DNA of 64,000 bases from Tolypothrix sp. FACHB-123 (lineage in GTDB: Bacteria > Cyanobacteriota > Cyanobacteriia > Cyanobacteriales > Nostocaceae). The DNA lies in contig NZ_JACJRE010000028.1 of the NCBI RefSeq assembly GCF_014697075.1, positions 1 to 64,000 of the forward strand, written 5' to 3'. A program made the position numbers and the translations under genes. Below are positions 18,332 through 27,833 of the stretch, one piece after another (positions within the stretch are counted from its first letter, which is position 1; every line of letters starts with the position of its first letter). The notes under the pieces were generated by a model, which worked only from the letters and a program-made list of their open reading frames with translations, was not told the DNA's origin and ran no database searches.

Positions 18332-18515
18332 TATAGCAATCCTATTTCATCTGTTAAAAATATCGGTTTTGGCTGTTGATTGTTGTACGGGCGGGTTCAC
18401 AAATATCCTCAATGATCAATGATAATTCTCAATAAACCCGCCCCTACTGACTGTTAACCGTTAACAGTCAACAACCATAAATGTAATGTTTCACAAATCA
18501 TTGAGGATTGCTATA
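18332..18515. repeat. MITE-like element, family 1, copy c, interrupted by a palindromic element
   Basis: It spans 184 bp, starting TATAGCAATCCTA and ending AGGATTGCTATA, perfect 12-base terminal inverted repeats. Outside the insert at 18385-18447 its sequence follows copy b closely (TTTTGGCTGTTGAT, GTTAACCGTTAACAGTCAACAA, TTTCACAAATCATT). The 63-base insertion accounts for nearly all of the extra length (184 versus 120). Confidence 0.85.
18385..18447. repeat. 63-bp palindromic element, copy 2, nested in a MITE
   Basis: It starts GTACGGGCGGGTT and ends AACCCGCCCCTAC. It interrupts the GTTGACTGTTGACTG stretch of MITE copy c. It is the near-identical inverse of the copy at 15974, which lies 2.4 kb away. 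Confidence 0.85.
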
Positions 18516-18609
18516 GATAAATATCTGTCATGATCAGTATATTGAAGGTGGGCAATGCCCACCCTACATCTACTAATAATATTTAAAATTGAAGATAAAT
18601 TAATATCCA

Positions 18610-18801
18610 ATGGATGATTCAATATTTGTCATATTTCTCGCCTTTGGTTTTCTCTGGCTGCTGATGGGAGTTGGCGGCTGGATTGCATTTCTCAAATCTG
18701 AAGGCGAGGAAATTAAATTTGGTAAATGGGGTTTGATAGTCGCTATCCCGATTTTACTCCCCATTATTATTGCCCTAATTATTGGGGCAGTTTATCACTA
18801 A
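18610..18801 (+). CDS. Small two-span membrane protein
   Basis: This 63-aa protein is almost entirely two hydrophobic helices (about 5-27 and 38-60) separated by a short charged turn (KSEGEEIKFGKWG). Small proteins of this kind are common and mostly uncharacterised in cyanobacteria. No ribosome binding site stands out. A hairpin repeat at 18848 follows the gene and separates it from the convergent gene at 18909. Function unknown. Confidence 0.6.
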   Translation: MDDSIFVIFLAFGFLWLLMGVGGWIAFLKSEGEEIKFGKWGLIVAIPILLPIIIALIIGAVYH

Positions 18802-18847
18802 TCAGGGTGAAAAAATCTCACCCAAGGGAACATCGAAAAAATAGTAT

Positions 18848-18884
18848 CATTTTCAGACAGCGTTTAAATCCCCGTCTGAAAATG
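18848..18884. terminator. Hairpin between convergent genes (ATTTTCAG-type repeat)
   Basis: CATTTTCAGAC and its exact complement form an 11-bp stem around GCGTTTAAATCCC; GTTTAATTTTG follows. It is a second copy of the dispersed hairpin at 10311 and sits where a bidirectional terminator would be expected. Confidence 0.6.
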
Positions 18885-18908
18885 TGTTTAATTTTGAATT
18901 TTGAATTG

Positions 18909-19328
18909 TTAATGTGGTTGTTTTTCGGCATAAAGGCGATCGCAATAAATAGCCCAAGCAACGCCAAATAAACCACTCAGGGAACCTGCAATTGCTGCAA
19001 CTGCACCCCAGCCTAAAGGCCCCATCCAGTTGGTAATCTCTTTGAGGAGTGCTGTACTGGCTTTACTAACTACATAAGCTGTACCAGCACCAGCAATGGT
19101 GACAAATCCTAATTCTGCCAAAATTTCCACCAGTTGTTTGCTAGATAAATCCTCTGCAAAATAAATTTTCCAAATGTTGGTATACATGAGGATATCAGAA
19201 GCAGTTAACAGCATTTGTTTCGGAAGTTCTCCCCCAAAAGTTGGTGCGGCTGAAGCTGTACCGCTACCGACAGCATAAGTTGCGATCGCTAAAGCAGCAT
19301 CTAATCTTTTTTGACCGAGATTAGTCAC
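18909..19328 (-). CDS. Hypothetical membrane-associated protein
   Basis: This 139-aa protein has an N-terminal helical segment with an Ala/Gly-rich stretch, a middle acidic helix (YFAEDLSSKQLVEILAELG) and a glycine/alanine-rich hydrophobic pair (FVTIAGAGTAYVV, then GWGAVAAIAGSLSGLFGVAWAIY) at the C-terminus. The layout resembles the hydrophobic C-terminal region of DUF697/YcjF-type proteins, but the match is too weak to name. It starts at a GTG (19328) supported by GGAG eight bases upstream. It lies tail-to-tail with the small membrane protein gene and head-to-head with the kinase at 19455. Confidence 0.55.
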   Translation of the reverse strand: MTNLGQKRLDAALAIATYAVGSGTASAAPTFGGELPKQMLLTASDILMYTNIWKIYFAEDLSSKQLVEILAELGFVTIAGAGTAYVVSKASTALLKEITNWMGPLGWGAVAAIAGSLSGLFGVAWAIYCDRLYAEKQPH

Positions 19329-19454
19329 AGTCCTATCTCCAAATGATTTACATTTATTGTGACAATTTAATTTTACTGCTTGTAATTTTTCACAACTGCT
19401 GAACCATGTATCATAACCTTAACAGTCAAAACCGATGTTTTTGACAACTGAAAT

Positions 19455-20870
19455 ATGAATCAAAATATACTATTTCAGCAAACCCGCCTGCGTTTAGCGC
19501 TGTGGTACGCCTTGGTAATGGCTGTGATTTTAAGCATTTGCGGATTTGGTATCTATCAAGCAATCTCTCACGCCCATTGGATGACATCAGATAGAGAACT
19601 AGAATCAGTAGCAGGAACTTTACACGATACTATTGAGTTAAAACTATATCAACCTGCTAAATTAGAACCAGCAATAGAGCAGATTTTACCTAACATTTGT
19701 GTAATTGGAGCAAGTTGCATTCCAGAAAAAGTCAACTCTAAACGTCATATTTTAAGCGCCATTAATCAAAGCAATTACTATGTACGTTTTTACGATAACT
19801 TAGGACGTTTAATTGCTCTAGCGGGTAATTATCCTGAAGGATTGCCCAAAACCTTTAATCAAGAACTTTGGCAAACTATTAAAGATAAAAAAGGCAACCT
19901 TTATCATCAAATTTCTTTGGTTTTACATACCCAAGACCATCGTGATTGGGGTTACATTCAAGTCGGGCGCAGTCTAGCAGATTTTAATAGTTATTTGACG
20001 GCGGTAAAACTCACTTTAATCTTTGGATTACCAGTTATCATGCTTTTGGTAGGCGTTGCTAGTTGGTGGTTAGCAGGATTAGCAATGCAACCAATTTATC
20101 GTTCATATAGACAAATTCAACAATTTACAGCCGATGCAGCCCATGAATTACGCACGCCTTTAGCTGCAACTCAAGCTACAGTAGAATCAGCGCTGATGTT
20201 GTCTCACTTAGATGAAACAGAAGCGCGGGAAATTCTCCGCACTACTCAACGTCAAAATCAACGACTAACAACTTTAGTAACAGATTTACTCTTATTAACT
20301 CGTCTGGATCGTCAATCAATACGAATGCAATGGGAAATTTGTAGTTTGGATGATATTATCAACGATTTAATTGAGGAGTTTGCAGCTTTAGCGATCGCAT
20401 CTCAAATTACACTCACCGCTTCTATCTCAGTTTCCCATCCCTTAAATGTCATCGGTAATCAAGATCAGCTTTATCGCCTATTTTCTAACTTAATTGTCAA
20501 TGCGATTCACTACACCCCAGCCGGCGGAAAAGTAACGGTTTATGTAGCTCGCAATGATTATTATGCTGTCATTCAGGTACAAGATACAGGTATTGGGATT
20601 CCCCAAGCAGAGTTGACGCGGATTTTCGATCGCTTCTACCGCGTCAATAGCGATCGCTCTCGCAGCACTGGCGGTTCTGGGTTAGGATTAGCGATCGCTC
20701 AAGCAATAGTGCAAGCACATCACGGTAGCTTAGAAGTCAAAAGTGAGTTAGGTAAAGGTAGTAATTTTACTGTCAACTTACCCTTTGATATTGGCTCAGT
20801 TGATAGAGTGCGCTCTATTTATCCATTAAAAATTATGTATCGTTTATTACGAAATATCGAGAAAAAATAA
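19455..20870 (+). CDS. Membrane sensor histidine kinase, RppB/NrsS-like, orphan
   Basis: This 471-aa kinase has two membrane spans (about 14-35 and 188-210) bracketing a periplasmic sensor region of some 150 residues. That region contains two cysteines in ICVIGASC and a His-rich segment near YHQISLVLHTQDH. The cytoplasmic part shows DAAHELRTPLA (H230), a dimerisation helix and an HATPase domain (VIQVQDTGIGIP, GGSGLGLAIAQ). The overall plan matches RppB/NrsS-type kinases; no HAMP domain is evident. No response regulator lies beside it, which is unusual because RppB normally sits next to RppA. The Cys/His residues might bind metal, an inference. Confidence 0.85.
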   Translation: MNQNILFQQTRLRLALWYALVMAVILSICGFGIYQAISHAHWMTSDRELESVAGTLHDTIELKLYQPAKLEPAIEQILPNICVIGASCIPEKVNSKRHILSAINQSNYYVRFYDNLGRLIALAGNYPEGLPKTFNQELWQTIKDKKGNLYHQISLVLHTQDHRDWGYIQVGRSLADFNSYLTAVKLTLIFGLPVIMLLVGVASWWLAGLAMQPIYRSYRQIQQFTADAAHELRTPLAATQATVESALMLSHLDETEAREILRTTQRQNQRLTTLVTDLLLLTRLDRQSIRMQWEICSLDDIINDLIEEFAALAIASQITLTASISVSHPLNVIGNQDQLYRLFSNLIVNAIHYTPAGGKVTVYVARNDYYAVIQVQDTGIGIPQAELTRIFDRFYRVNSDRSRSTGGSGLGLAIAQAIVQAHHGSLEVKSELGKGSNFTVNLPFDIGSVDRVRSIYPLKIMYRLLRNIEKK

Positions 20871-20955
20871 ACTTGTCAATAGGGTTATATTTTAGGCGAT
20901 CGCGATCGTCAGAAACAATCTTGATTATGGGCTGGTAAGTCTTGTCTGAAAATCA

Positions 20956-20982
20956 TTAGTGGGAGTTTAAATCCCCCACTAA
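20956..20982. terminator. Hairpin between convergent kinase and por genes
   Basis: TTAGTGGG and CCCACTAA form an 8-bp stem around AGTTTAAATCC, followed by ATGTCTTAAATTTTGAATTT, the tail also seen after the hairpins at 10311 and 18848. It lies between convergent genes. Confidence 0.5.
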
Positions 20983-21075
20983 CAAATGTCTTAAATTTTG
21001 AATTTCAAGTTTTGAATACTTCTCCTGGTGGAGAGGCTACGCCAACGAGTGAGCTTCAGTACTAGTTTTGAATTG

Positions 21076-22435
<1,360 letters not shown>

Positions 22436-22458
22436 AAAAAACCCCTGGTAGGCAGGGG
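22436..22458 (-). terminator. Rho-independent terminator
   Basis: On the minus strand, CCCCTG and CAGGGG (loop CCTAC) are followed by six T residues. It would end transcription from the methyltransferase gene at 22708 after a 250-bp untranslated region that includes the composite repeat. Confidence 0.65.
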
Positions 22459-22484
22459 GGATATCAACTCTAGGAGGTCGTATT

Positions 22485-22598
22485 ATGTCTACCTATCATC
22501 CCGGAGATACAAGATTATGCAATTGTGCAAAAAATAAATATGGGGCATTGGGCATTGGGCATTGGGCATTGGAAACAATTTTGGATTTTGGATTTTAG
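22485..22598 (+). CDS. Possible 37-aa peptide with an optimal ribosome binding site
   Basis: ATG at 22485 is preceded by AGGAGG at 7-base spacing, an unusually perfect site. The frame reads MSTYHPGDTRLCNCAKNKYG and then runs into the GGGCATT repeat, whose translation (ALGIGHWALE) supplies the rest before a TAG inside the heptad repeat. The first 20 residues contain a CNC pair. This looks either like a real small gene whose 3' end was replaced by repeat insertion, or a chance start. No family is recognised. Confidence 0.35.
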   Translation: MSTYHPGDTRLCNCAKNKYGALGIGHWALETILDFGF

Positions 22599-22700
22599 AT
22601 TTTAGATTAAAATCCAAAATCGCAAATCTAAAATCTAAAATTTCTTGTCCTCCTTGTCCCCCTTGTCTCCCTTGTCCCCCTTCCCTTGTCCCCTTCCCCT
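22541..22700. repeat. Composite repeat: GGGCATT tract, palindromic heptad repeat, CTTGTCCCC tract
   Basis: GGGCATTG units (22541-22570) lead into TTTTGGA/TTTTAGA heptads that fold back on themselves (ATTTTAGATTTTAGATT with its complement), then TTGTCCCCC units. Positions 22566-22676 are identical, in inverse orientation, to 48318-48428. Confidence 0.9.
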
Positions 22701-22707
22701 ACTCCTC

Positions 22708-23658
22708 TCACTCAGGCTTTCTCGCCACAATAGTCCGATGGCGAGGATCGCTAGCTACCGTAACTGGTGGCGCGAAACCTACAGCTTGCAATGTAGCTTC
22801 AATATCAAAGGTGTAGTAATCATCGCTCCAGGGTTCGGTGCTTTTCATTAATGTAAATAGCACTGGTGGCAGGTTTTGGATTACCTGGGATTTGGGATTA
22901 TTATCTACAATTGCGATCGCACCACCAGGTCGTAGTAATCTTAAAGCTTCGGCGAAAATTGCTTGACTCGCATACCCCGGCAATTCATGGGTGACAAACT
23001 GAAGCGTTACCAAATCAAAAGAATTATCAGGTAATTTTGTATTCTCAGCTTGTGCGTGAATCCACTCGGTTATCTCACCCTTAACATCAAGATTACGAGC
23101 AACAGTTAGCATATAGGGTGATAAATCTAGCCCTACTGTACGCACAGGATGACTCTGCTTTTGCTGATAATAGCGGTGTAAAGCTAAAGTAGAAACCCCT
23201 ACCGAGCAACCAATATCTAAAATATCTCGGACTTCTTGAGGTGCATAAGTAGCGAGAACTTCATGAAAACTACCTCTGAGGCGTGCATGGGCGACTTCCC
23301 AAGTTAAGTTTTCTTTCGGCCATACCCGTAACGCCATTGAATAGGTAGCTGACTCAGTTTCAAAAGCCGCATCCCAGCAAAGATTACCTTCACTGTAGGC
23401 ATGAAAGGGTACTTTATAATAGTCAGGATAAACAACATCGGGGTTAGTCATCTTGGTAATTTGCGCTGTAATTCCCGATGATTTCAGCGTTTGATAGTTT
23501 TTGCGCCAGGGAACGCCGTTTTTCTCAGCAGTGTTGATGAGTACTTTCCTGGCTTGCTGCTTCATCAATTGATAGATGGGTTTAGTCTGTATCAGGAGAT
23601 TGACAAACTTGGAAAGCGTATCTTCTCCAGCCCAATCCGGTTTTAGCTTAGTGTTCAT
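22708..23658 (-). CDS. Class I SAM-dependent methyltransferase
   Basis: This 316-aa protein has an N-terminal helical region without a known domain (1-135) and a Rossmann methyltransferase core: VRDILDIGCSVGVSTLAL (motif I, about 146-163), VGLDLSPYMLTVARN (motif II), ENTKLPDNSFDLVTLQFVTHELP (motifs post-II and IV) and LRLLRPGGAIAIVDNNP. It resembles the ubiquinone/menaquinone methyltransferase-like group, but the substrate cannot be told from sequence. The ATG is clear. It is a single gene, with the composite repeat and a terminator downstream. Confidence 0.85.
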   Translation of the reverse strand: MNTKLKPDWAGEDTLSKFVNLLIQTKPIYQLMKQQARKVLINTAEKNGVPWRKNYQTLKSSGITAQITKMTNPDVVYPDYYKVPFHAYSEGNLCWDAAFETESATYSMALRVWPKENLTWEVAHARLRGSFHEVLATYAPQEVRDILDIGCSVGVSTLALHRYYQQKQSHPVRTVGLDLSPYMLTVARNLDVKGEITEWIHAQAENTKLPDNSFDLVTLQFVTHELPGYASQAIFAEALRLLRPGGAIAIVDNNPKSQVIQNLPPVLFTLMKSTEPWSDDYYTFDIEATLQAVGFAPPVTVASDPRHRTIVARKPE

Positions 23659-23955
23659 CGGCTTGCAAAAATCAAGGCAAGATAACTAATGTAGATAGGT
23701 CGAAACCAAGATCATTATCAGGTCTATCTGTTGCCGATTCTCATTAAATTAAAATGAGCAACCTCAATCCTCAACGCGATCGCCTGAATTTAAATCGTTT
23801 CATTCCTATATATTGATATAGTACAGGAATTAATGCCCCAACTCCTGACAATTGTACAGACGCGATTTATCGCGTCTCTCTCTGTCTCTGACAAAAAAGC
23901 GATCGCACCAGAAGAAATGCGATCGCTCATTATGAGATTAAGGAGTGAAACTAAA

Positions 23956-24609
23956 TTAAGCAGTCGGTTCTAACAACTGGATATTAGAGAAGATAAATTC
24001 CTGAGTTGTAACTTTTCCTTCAATCTCAGTCTTAATTTCCCGACGATTGAGAATGAAATACTGACCAACTTTTTCATATTCATCGGTAAACTCACTTCTA
24101 CCACCCTTTTGTTCACCTGTTGCCGGGTCATGGTATACAGAATCGTAGGTGTGAGACAAATAGCCTTCGCCAGTTTGGTGACTGCTAAAGGTATCAATGG
24201 TCACAAAAGTACCGTGAACCAGACGATGAACGTGGCTAACTTCATTATTGCGGACTTTATATTTATCGCCCTCAGCCTTACCACCAACTAAAATTTCCAC
24301 AGAACCATCGGCTGCGGTAGCACCATAGCTGAAAGTATTAGCACTGTGGGTATCTTCAAAAGAACGACGGACGCGGTGAATCGCGATTTCCCAAGCTTGA
24401 TATTGAATCGCTTGCTTGGCTTGGTCATCCGATGCATCTGAAACTTCCGCCTTGAGATTAGCGCTAACCACTACCTTCGCTGTAGCCACTTGATCGTCAT
24501 TTTTCAAGGTAACATCAGCTGTATAGCCAGGAAAATCCTTGTCCCAAGTGTAACGATTTTCATAAGCAGCCCGGAAAAGTTCCTGAGCAGAAATTTGTGT
24601 AACTGTCAT
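23956..24609 (-). CDS. DUF3386 family protein
   Basis: This 217-aa protein is of a family confined mostly to cyanobacteria and plants. It starts MTVTQISAQELFRAAYENRY and continues with the phrases TWDKDFPGYTADV, VHRLVHGTFVTIDTF and GYLSHTYDSVYHD, typical of DUF3386. It has no signal peptide or membrane span. The open frame continues 30 codons further upstream, but ATG at 24609 fits the family N-terminus, and TAGG lies upstream of it. It is divergent from the LuxR-type regulator across about 100 bases, suggesting that regulator might control it. Function unknown. Confidence 0.85.
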   Translation of the reverse strand: MTVTQISAQELFRAAYENRYTWDKDFPGYTADVTLKNDDQVATAKVVVSANLKAEVSDASDDQAKQAIQYQAWEIAIHRVRRSFEDTHSANTFSYGATAADGSVEILVGGKAEGDKYKVRNNEVSHVHRLVHGTFVTIDTFSSHQTGEGYLSHTYDSVYHDPATGEQKGGRSEFTDEYEKVGQYFILNRREIKTEIEGKVTTQEFIFSNIQLLEPTA

Positions 24610-24712
24610 CTGTTTACCTATAGCCAGTAGTGATATTAGCGTTTTTGCTTTCCTTGGTATTAGCATAGAAGTAATTGTGAAGCTCCGCATAGTCCCCAAC
24701 TGGGTACACTTT
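24610..24712. promoter_or_regulatory. Divergent promoter region between DUF3386 and LuxR-type genes
   Basis: These 103 bases separate two divergent start codons (24609 minus, 24713 plus) and must hold both promoters. No clear operator palindrome was identified by eye. Autoregulation and control of the DUF3386 gene by the regulator are plausible from layout only. Confidence 0.45.
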
Positions 24713-25390
24713 ATGACTAATTCTCTTCATGCTGCATTTGCTGCGATCGCTAACGTCGGCAATGAGCAAGAGCTAAAACTCGCGCTCACGGACAAAATTA
24801 GCGAACATTTTGGCGTGCAACATTGGGGTATCTCTTTCATAGATGACCAGTCAAAGACTGAGATTGATGTTTCCGATATTCCCGCCGTCTGCTTACAAGG
24901 TAATCCCATTGGACGCTACGTAGTTGAGCGTCATGCACCTGCGCACGAGCAATTAATACTATCAGAACAAGATTGGAAGCATATTTGTCCGCGCCACGAT
25001 CACGAACATGTAATGACAGGCCCCATAGTCTGTGACGGTCGTTTGGTAGGAACCCTCAACCTAGCTCGCGCTCAAGGTAGTCCACCCTTTGACGGTAACG
25101 ATTTAGCCGATTTGAGTGCTTTATGCATTCACATTTCCGCAAAAATTGCCACCTTGCGGGCAAAACCTCAAATTATCAAACCCTCATTACCTAACCCCCT
25201 CACACCAAGGGAGTTAGAAATTGCTGAATTAGTCGCTCAAGGCTTAACCAATGGGGAAATCGCTGCTCGGCTGTGGATTAGCCAAAATTCTGTTAAACAA
25301 GCCCTCAAACGCATGTTTCGTAAACTTGGGGTGTCAGCGCGCACAGAAATGGTGACAAAGCTGCATTCAACAATAACTCGTAATTTATGA
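24713..25390 (+). CDS. GAF-domain LuxR-family transcriptional regulator
   Basis: This 225-aa protein has an N-terminal GAF-like sensory domain (about 8-150, HWGISFIDDQ, GPIVCDGRLVGTLNLAR) and a C-terminal LuxR/FixJ helix-turn-helix (LTPRELEIAELVAQGLTNGEIA, then [17 protein letters not shown]). It is a one-component regulator sensing an unknown ligand. The frame can start at a GTG 36 bases earlier, but ATG at 24713 (MTNSLHAAF) begins right at the domain. Its cysteines (Cys in AVCLQGN, KHICPRHDH, IVCDG) and His-rich PRHDHEH segment could bind a metal or haem, which is speculative. Confidence 0.85.
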   Translation: MTNSLHAAFAAIANVGNEQELKLALTDKISEHFGVQHWGISFIDDQSKTEIDVSDIPAVCLQGNPIGRYVVERHAPAHEQLILSEQDWKHICPRHDHEHVMTGPIVCDGRLVGTLNLARAQGSPPFDGNDLADLSALCIHISAKIATLRAKPQIIKPSLPNPLTPRELEIAELVAQGLTNGEIAARLWISQNSVKQALKRMFRKLGVSARTEMVTKLHSTITRNL

Positions 25391-25431
25391 AAATCTATCG
25401 TTATGGTTTAAATTTAAATCCATATCCATTA

Positions 25432-25520
25432 GGACTTACGCACATTCTACGAACTCTTGGCGTACTTGGCGTCTTGGCGGTTCCATAAATTAAGGATTTG
25501 GAAAATTTTTGCGTAAGTCC
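25432..25520. mobile_element. MITE-like element, family 2, with apparent target site duplication
   Basis: It is 89 bp with perfect 11-base terminal inverted repeats GGACTTACGCA / TGCGTAAGTCC. Directly outside lie ATATCCATTA (left) and ATATCCATAA (right), a direct duplication of 10 bases with one mismatch. The interior carries CTTGGCGTACTTGGCGTCTTGGCGG, whose complement is also inside MITE family 1 copy d at 27510. It ends 38 bases before the next gene's ATG. Confidence 0.75.
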
Positions 25521-25558
25521 ATATCCATAACGGAATAAAAAATTTGGCTGATGCTTTT

Positions 25559-26200
25559 ATGAACCGCCCACAGATTCTGCAACCAGGTACAAGTTACACA
25601 TTTAGTAAATATTTTGAACTGCCATATGCACCAGCCGATATTCTTGCAGAATTTAATTGTACTTATCAACGTCAACGGCTGGATTTACCAAAATATAAGG
25701 ATAAACTTAATTGTTTTGATTTTTTAAGCGGCTATTTGTCAAGAAATTTAGCCTACGTTAATCCGATAAGTGAAATGGCAAGAAGAGAGGTATTAATTGC
25801 CCCCACTTTATTAGAAATTTGTGCAGAAACTCAAACTCAATTAAATATTGAATATCCAATTAATGTTAACGAACAGTTAAAAGGTAGCTTTGATTACTAC
25901 ATTAACAGTGATGCGGGAATATTAGTAATTGAAGCCAAGCAATCTGATTTAGGTCGAGGATTTACTCAATTAGCAGTAGAATTAATCGCCCTTGATCAAT
26001 GGACACAATCTCAAACACCTCTACTTTATGGCGCTGTCACCACAGGAGAAGATTGGCGATTTGGTATATTTCACCGTCAAGAAAAACGCATTGTCCAAGA
26101 TTTGAAACTTTATCGCGTCCCTGAAGAATTAGAAGAATTACTGCGGATTTTGATAGGAATTATTGTTGCACCTACATCCTTAACTATGGAGAATAGTTGA
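25559..26200 (+). CDS. Hypothetical protein with PD-(D/E)XK nuclease-like core
   Basis: This 213-aa protein has a central segment GSFDYYINSDAGILVIEAKQ with the pattern D ... ExK, and a following helix with QLAVEL, the arrangement of the restriction-endonuclease-like fold. The N-terminal 90 residues are helical and unrecognised. No membrane span is seen. A TTG 15 bases upstream (25544) is an alternative start; neither start has a strong ribosome binding site. Its promoter region has been invaded by the MITE at 25432. It is not beside a methylase, so a restriction role is not supported; similar proteins occur singly in many cyanobacteria. Confidence 0.6.
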   Translation: MNRPQILQPGTSYTFSKYFELPYAPADILAEFNCTYQRQRLDLPKYKDKLNCFDFLSGYLSRNLAYVNPISEMARREVLIAPTLLEICAETQTQLNIEYPINVNEQLKGSFDYYINSDAGILVIEAKQSDLGRGFTQLAVELIALDQWTQSQTPLLYGAVTTGEDWRFGIFHRQEKRIVQDLKLYRVPEELEELLRILIGIIVAPTSLTMENS

Positions 26201-26243
26201 GTTATCGAAAAAATGCGATGACATCAGAGATTGCTAAATTTCT

Positions 26244-26271
26244 GTCAACAGTCAACAGTCAACAGTCAACA
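26244..26271. repeat. GTCAACA heptanucleotide repeat
   Basis: Four tandem copies of GTCAACA lie in the spacer before pyrB. The same word recurs in MITE family 1 (GTTGACTGTTGACTG) and near 10216 and 37345. Confidence 0.8.
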
Positions 26272-26392
26272 AATTAATTGTTTTTTTAGAGTTCGCTAAA
26301 AGACAGGTGGTATCATTGCCTCTGCATATGTAAATTAAAAGCTGTAGAGAACTACTTAATCATCATCTCTACGTAAAAACCGAACAATATTT

Positions 26393-27400
26393 ATGCCTAC
26401 TACCACCTGGAATCGTCATCACATTCTTTCCCTTAACGACTTTACTACCGTTGAATACGATGCTGTATTGCAAACAGCTGCGAGTTTCCAAGAAGTGCTA
26501 TCGCGACGCACGAAGAAAGTACCAACTTTACAGGGACAGGTGGTGGCGAATTTGTTCTTTGAACCTTCTACCCGCACTCGCAGTAGTTTTGAAATCGCTG
26601 CTAAACGTCTCAGCGCAGATACCCTCAATTTTGCCGCCGCTACTTCTTCCATGACAAAGGGCGAGACAATTTTAGATACGGCGAAGACTTATTTAGCGAT
26701 GGGAACTGATATTATGGTAATTCGCCATCGAGAAGCTGGAGTACCAAATGCGATCGCTCAAGAAATGGATCGTTTAGGTGTAAAAGTTAGCGTACTCAAT
26801 GCCGGTGATGGTCAACATGAGCATCCATCCCAAGCATTGCTAGACTTATTCACCATCTGTACTTTAATCGATCCAGCCAATCCCCGCATAGAATTGTTAA
26901 AAGGTAAAAAAATTGCCATTGTTGGTGATATTCTTCATTCTCGTGTAGCGCGATCGAATATTTGGAGTTTAACAGCAAGCGGTGCAGAAGTTCATTTAGC
27001 CGCACCCCCAACCCTTTTACCCAAAATCTTTGCCGAGTATTTCTCAGAAGAAACAACTTCTCCCCAGCGTCAGCTATTTTTACATTGGGAACTAGAACCT
27101 GCTTTACGCGACGCTGATTTTGTCATGACTTTGCGCCTACAAAAAGAACGCATGACTGCCCATTTATTACCTAGTTTACGTGAATATCATCAATTATTCG
27201 GCATTACTCGCGATAAATTACAACTTTGCCAACCTAATGTTAAAGTATTGCACCCAGGGCCAGTCAATCGCGGTGTGGAAATTAGCTCCGACTTAATGGA
27301 CGATCCAGAATTTAGCTTAATTCAAGCACAAGTTACTAGTGGTGTAGCCGTGCGCATGGCTTTGTTATATCTCATTGGTAGCGGTAAAGTCTCACCCTAA
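26393..27400 (+). CDS. pyrB: Aspartate carbamoyltransferase catalytic subunit
   Basis: This 335-aa enzyme condenses carbamoyl phosphate with aspartate, the committed step of pyrimidine synthesis. It shows the carbamoyl-phosphate loop [13 protein letters not shown], then [18 protein letters not shown], the [16 protein letters not shown] segment, the [13 protein letters not shown] stretch and [11 protein letters not shown]. Length suits the catalytic chain alone; no pyrI-type regulatory chain is next to it, as expected for cyanobacteria. It is monocistronic and ends in a strong GC hairpin with a T-run. Confidence 0.96.
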   Translation: MPTTTWNRHHILSLNDFTTVEYDAVLQTAASFQEVLSRRTKKVPTLQGQVVANLFFEPSTRTRSSFEIAAKRLSADTLNFAAATSSMTKGETILDTAKTYLAMGTDIMVIRHREAGVPNAIAQEMDRLGVKVSVLNAGDGQHEHPSQALLDLFTICTLIDPANPRIELLKGKKIAIVGDILHSRVARSNIWSLTASGAEVHLAAPPTLLPKIFAEYFSEETTSPQRQLFLHWELEPALRDADFVMTLRLQKERMTAHLLPSLREYHQLFGITRDKLQLCQPNVKVLHPGPVNRGVEISSDLMDDPEFSLIQAQVTSGVAVRMALLYLIGSGKVSP

Positions 27401-27419
27401 TCATAAAACACACCCGTAG

Positions 27420-27438
27420 GGGCGGGGTCTCCCCGCCC
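27420..27438 (+). terminator. Rho-independent terminator of pyrB
   Basis: GGGCGGGG and CCCCGCCC form an 8-bp stem with a TCT loop followed by TTTATT, 20 bases past the pyrB stop. The left side (GTAGGGGCGGG) resembles the end of the 63-bp palindromic elements, so the terminator may derive from one. Confidence 0.75.
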
Positions 27439-27467
27439 TTTATTGTGAGGATATTTTTTCAGTTGAC

Positions 27468-27592
27468 TATAGCAATCCTATCTGAGTTGTGAAAATATTT
27501 TTTTTGATGAACCGCCAAGACGCCAAGTACGCCAAGGTTCAGAGAAAAAACTGAGAGTTAGCAAATTTCATAAATGATTTAGGATTGCTATA
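27468..27592. repeat. MITE-like element, family 1, copy d, with a different interior
   Basis: It spans 125 bp from TATAGCAATCCTA to TTTAGGATTGCTATA. The interior is not the TTTTGGCTGTTGAC module of copies a-c but AACCGCCAAGACGCCAAGTACGCC, the inverse of the interior of MITE family 2 at 25432. It lies in the 430-bp spacer before the pentapeptide-repeat gene. Confidence 0.8.
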
Positions 27593-27833
27593 TACTCTCA
27601 GCATTAGCCTTAAGCTAACTGTATCTTTTGTTCGACACCCGAAAAATTATATTCATCTCTATCTCCCACCTTAAACCTCAACATCCATTAAACAGAGATT
27701 TTTTGGGTGTCTTACTCTAACCCAGGTATGAGTACGTAGAAAATATTCGCGTAGTAAATTACGCCAATTGTATGAAGACTTAATTTGAGAATTTGGGAAA
27801 ATGAGATTGTAGGATTAACGGGAGAAAATCATT

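Noticed and set aside
25559-26200. Restriction-modification system
   Set aside because: Only a nuclease-like core is visible; there is no methylase or specificity gene next to it, nor beside the similar gene at 55788.
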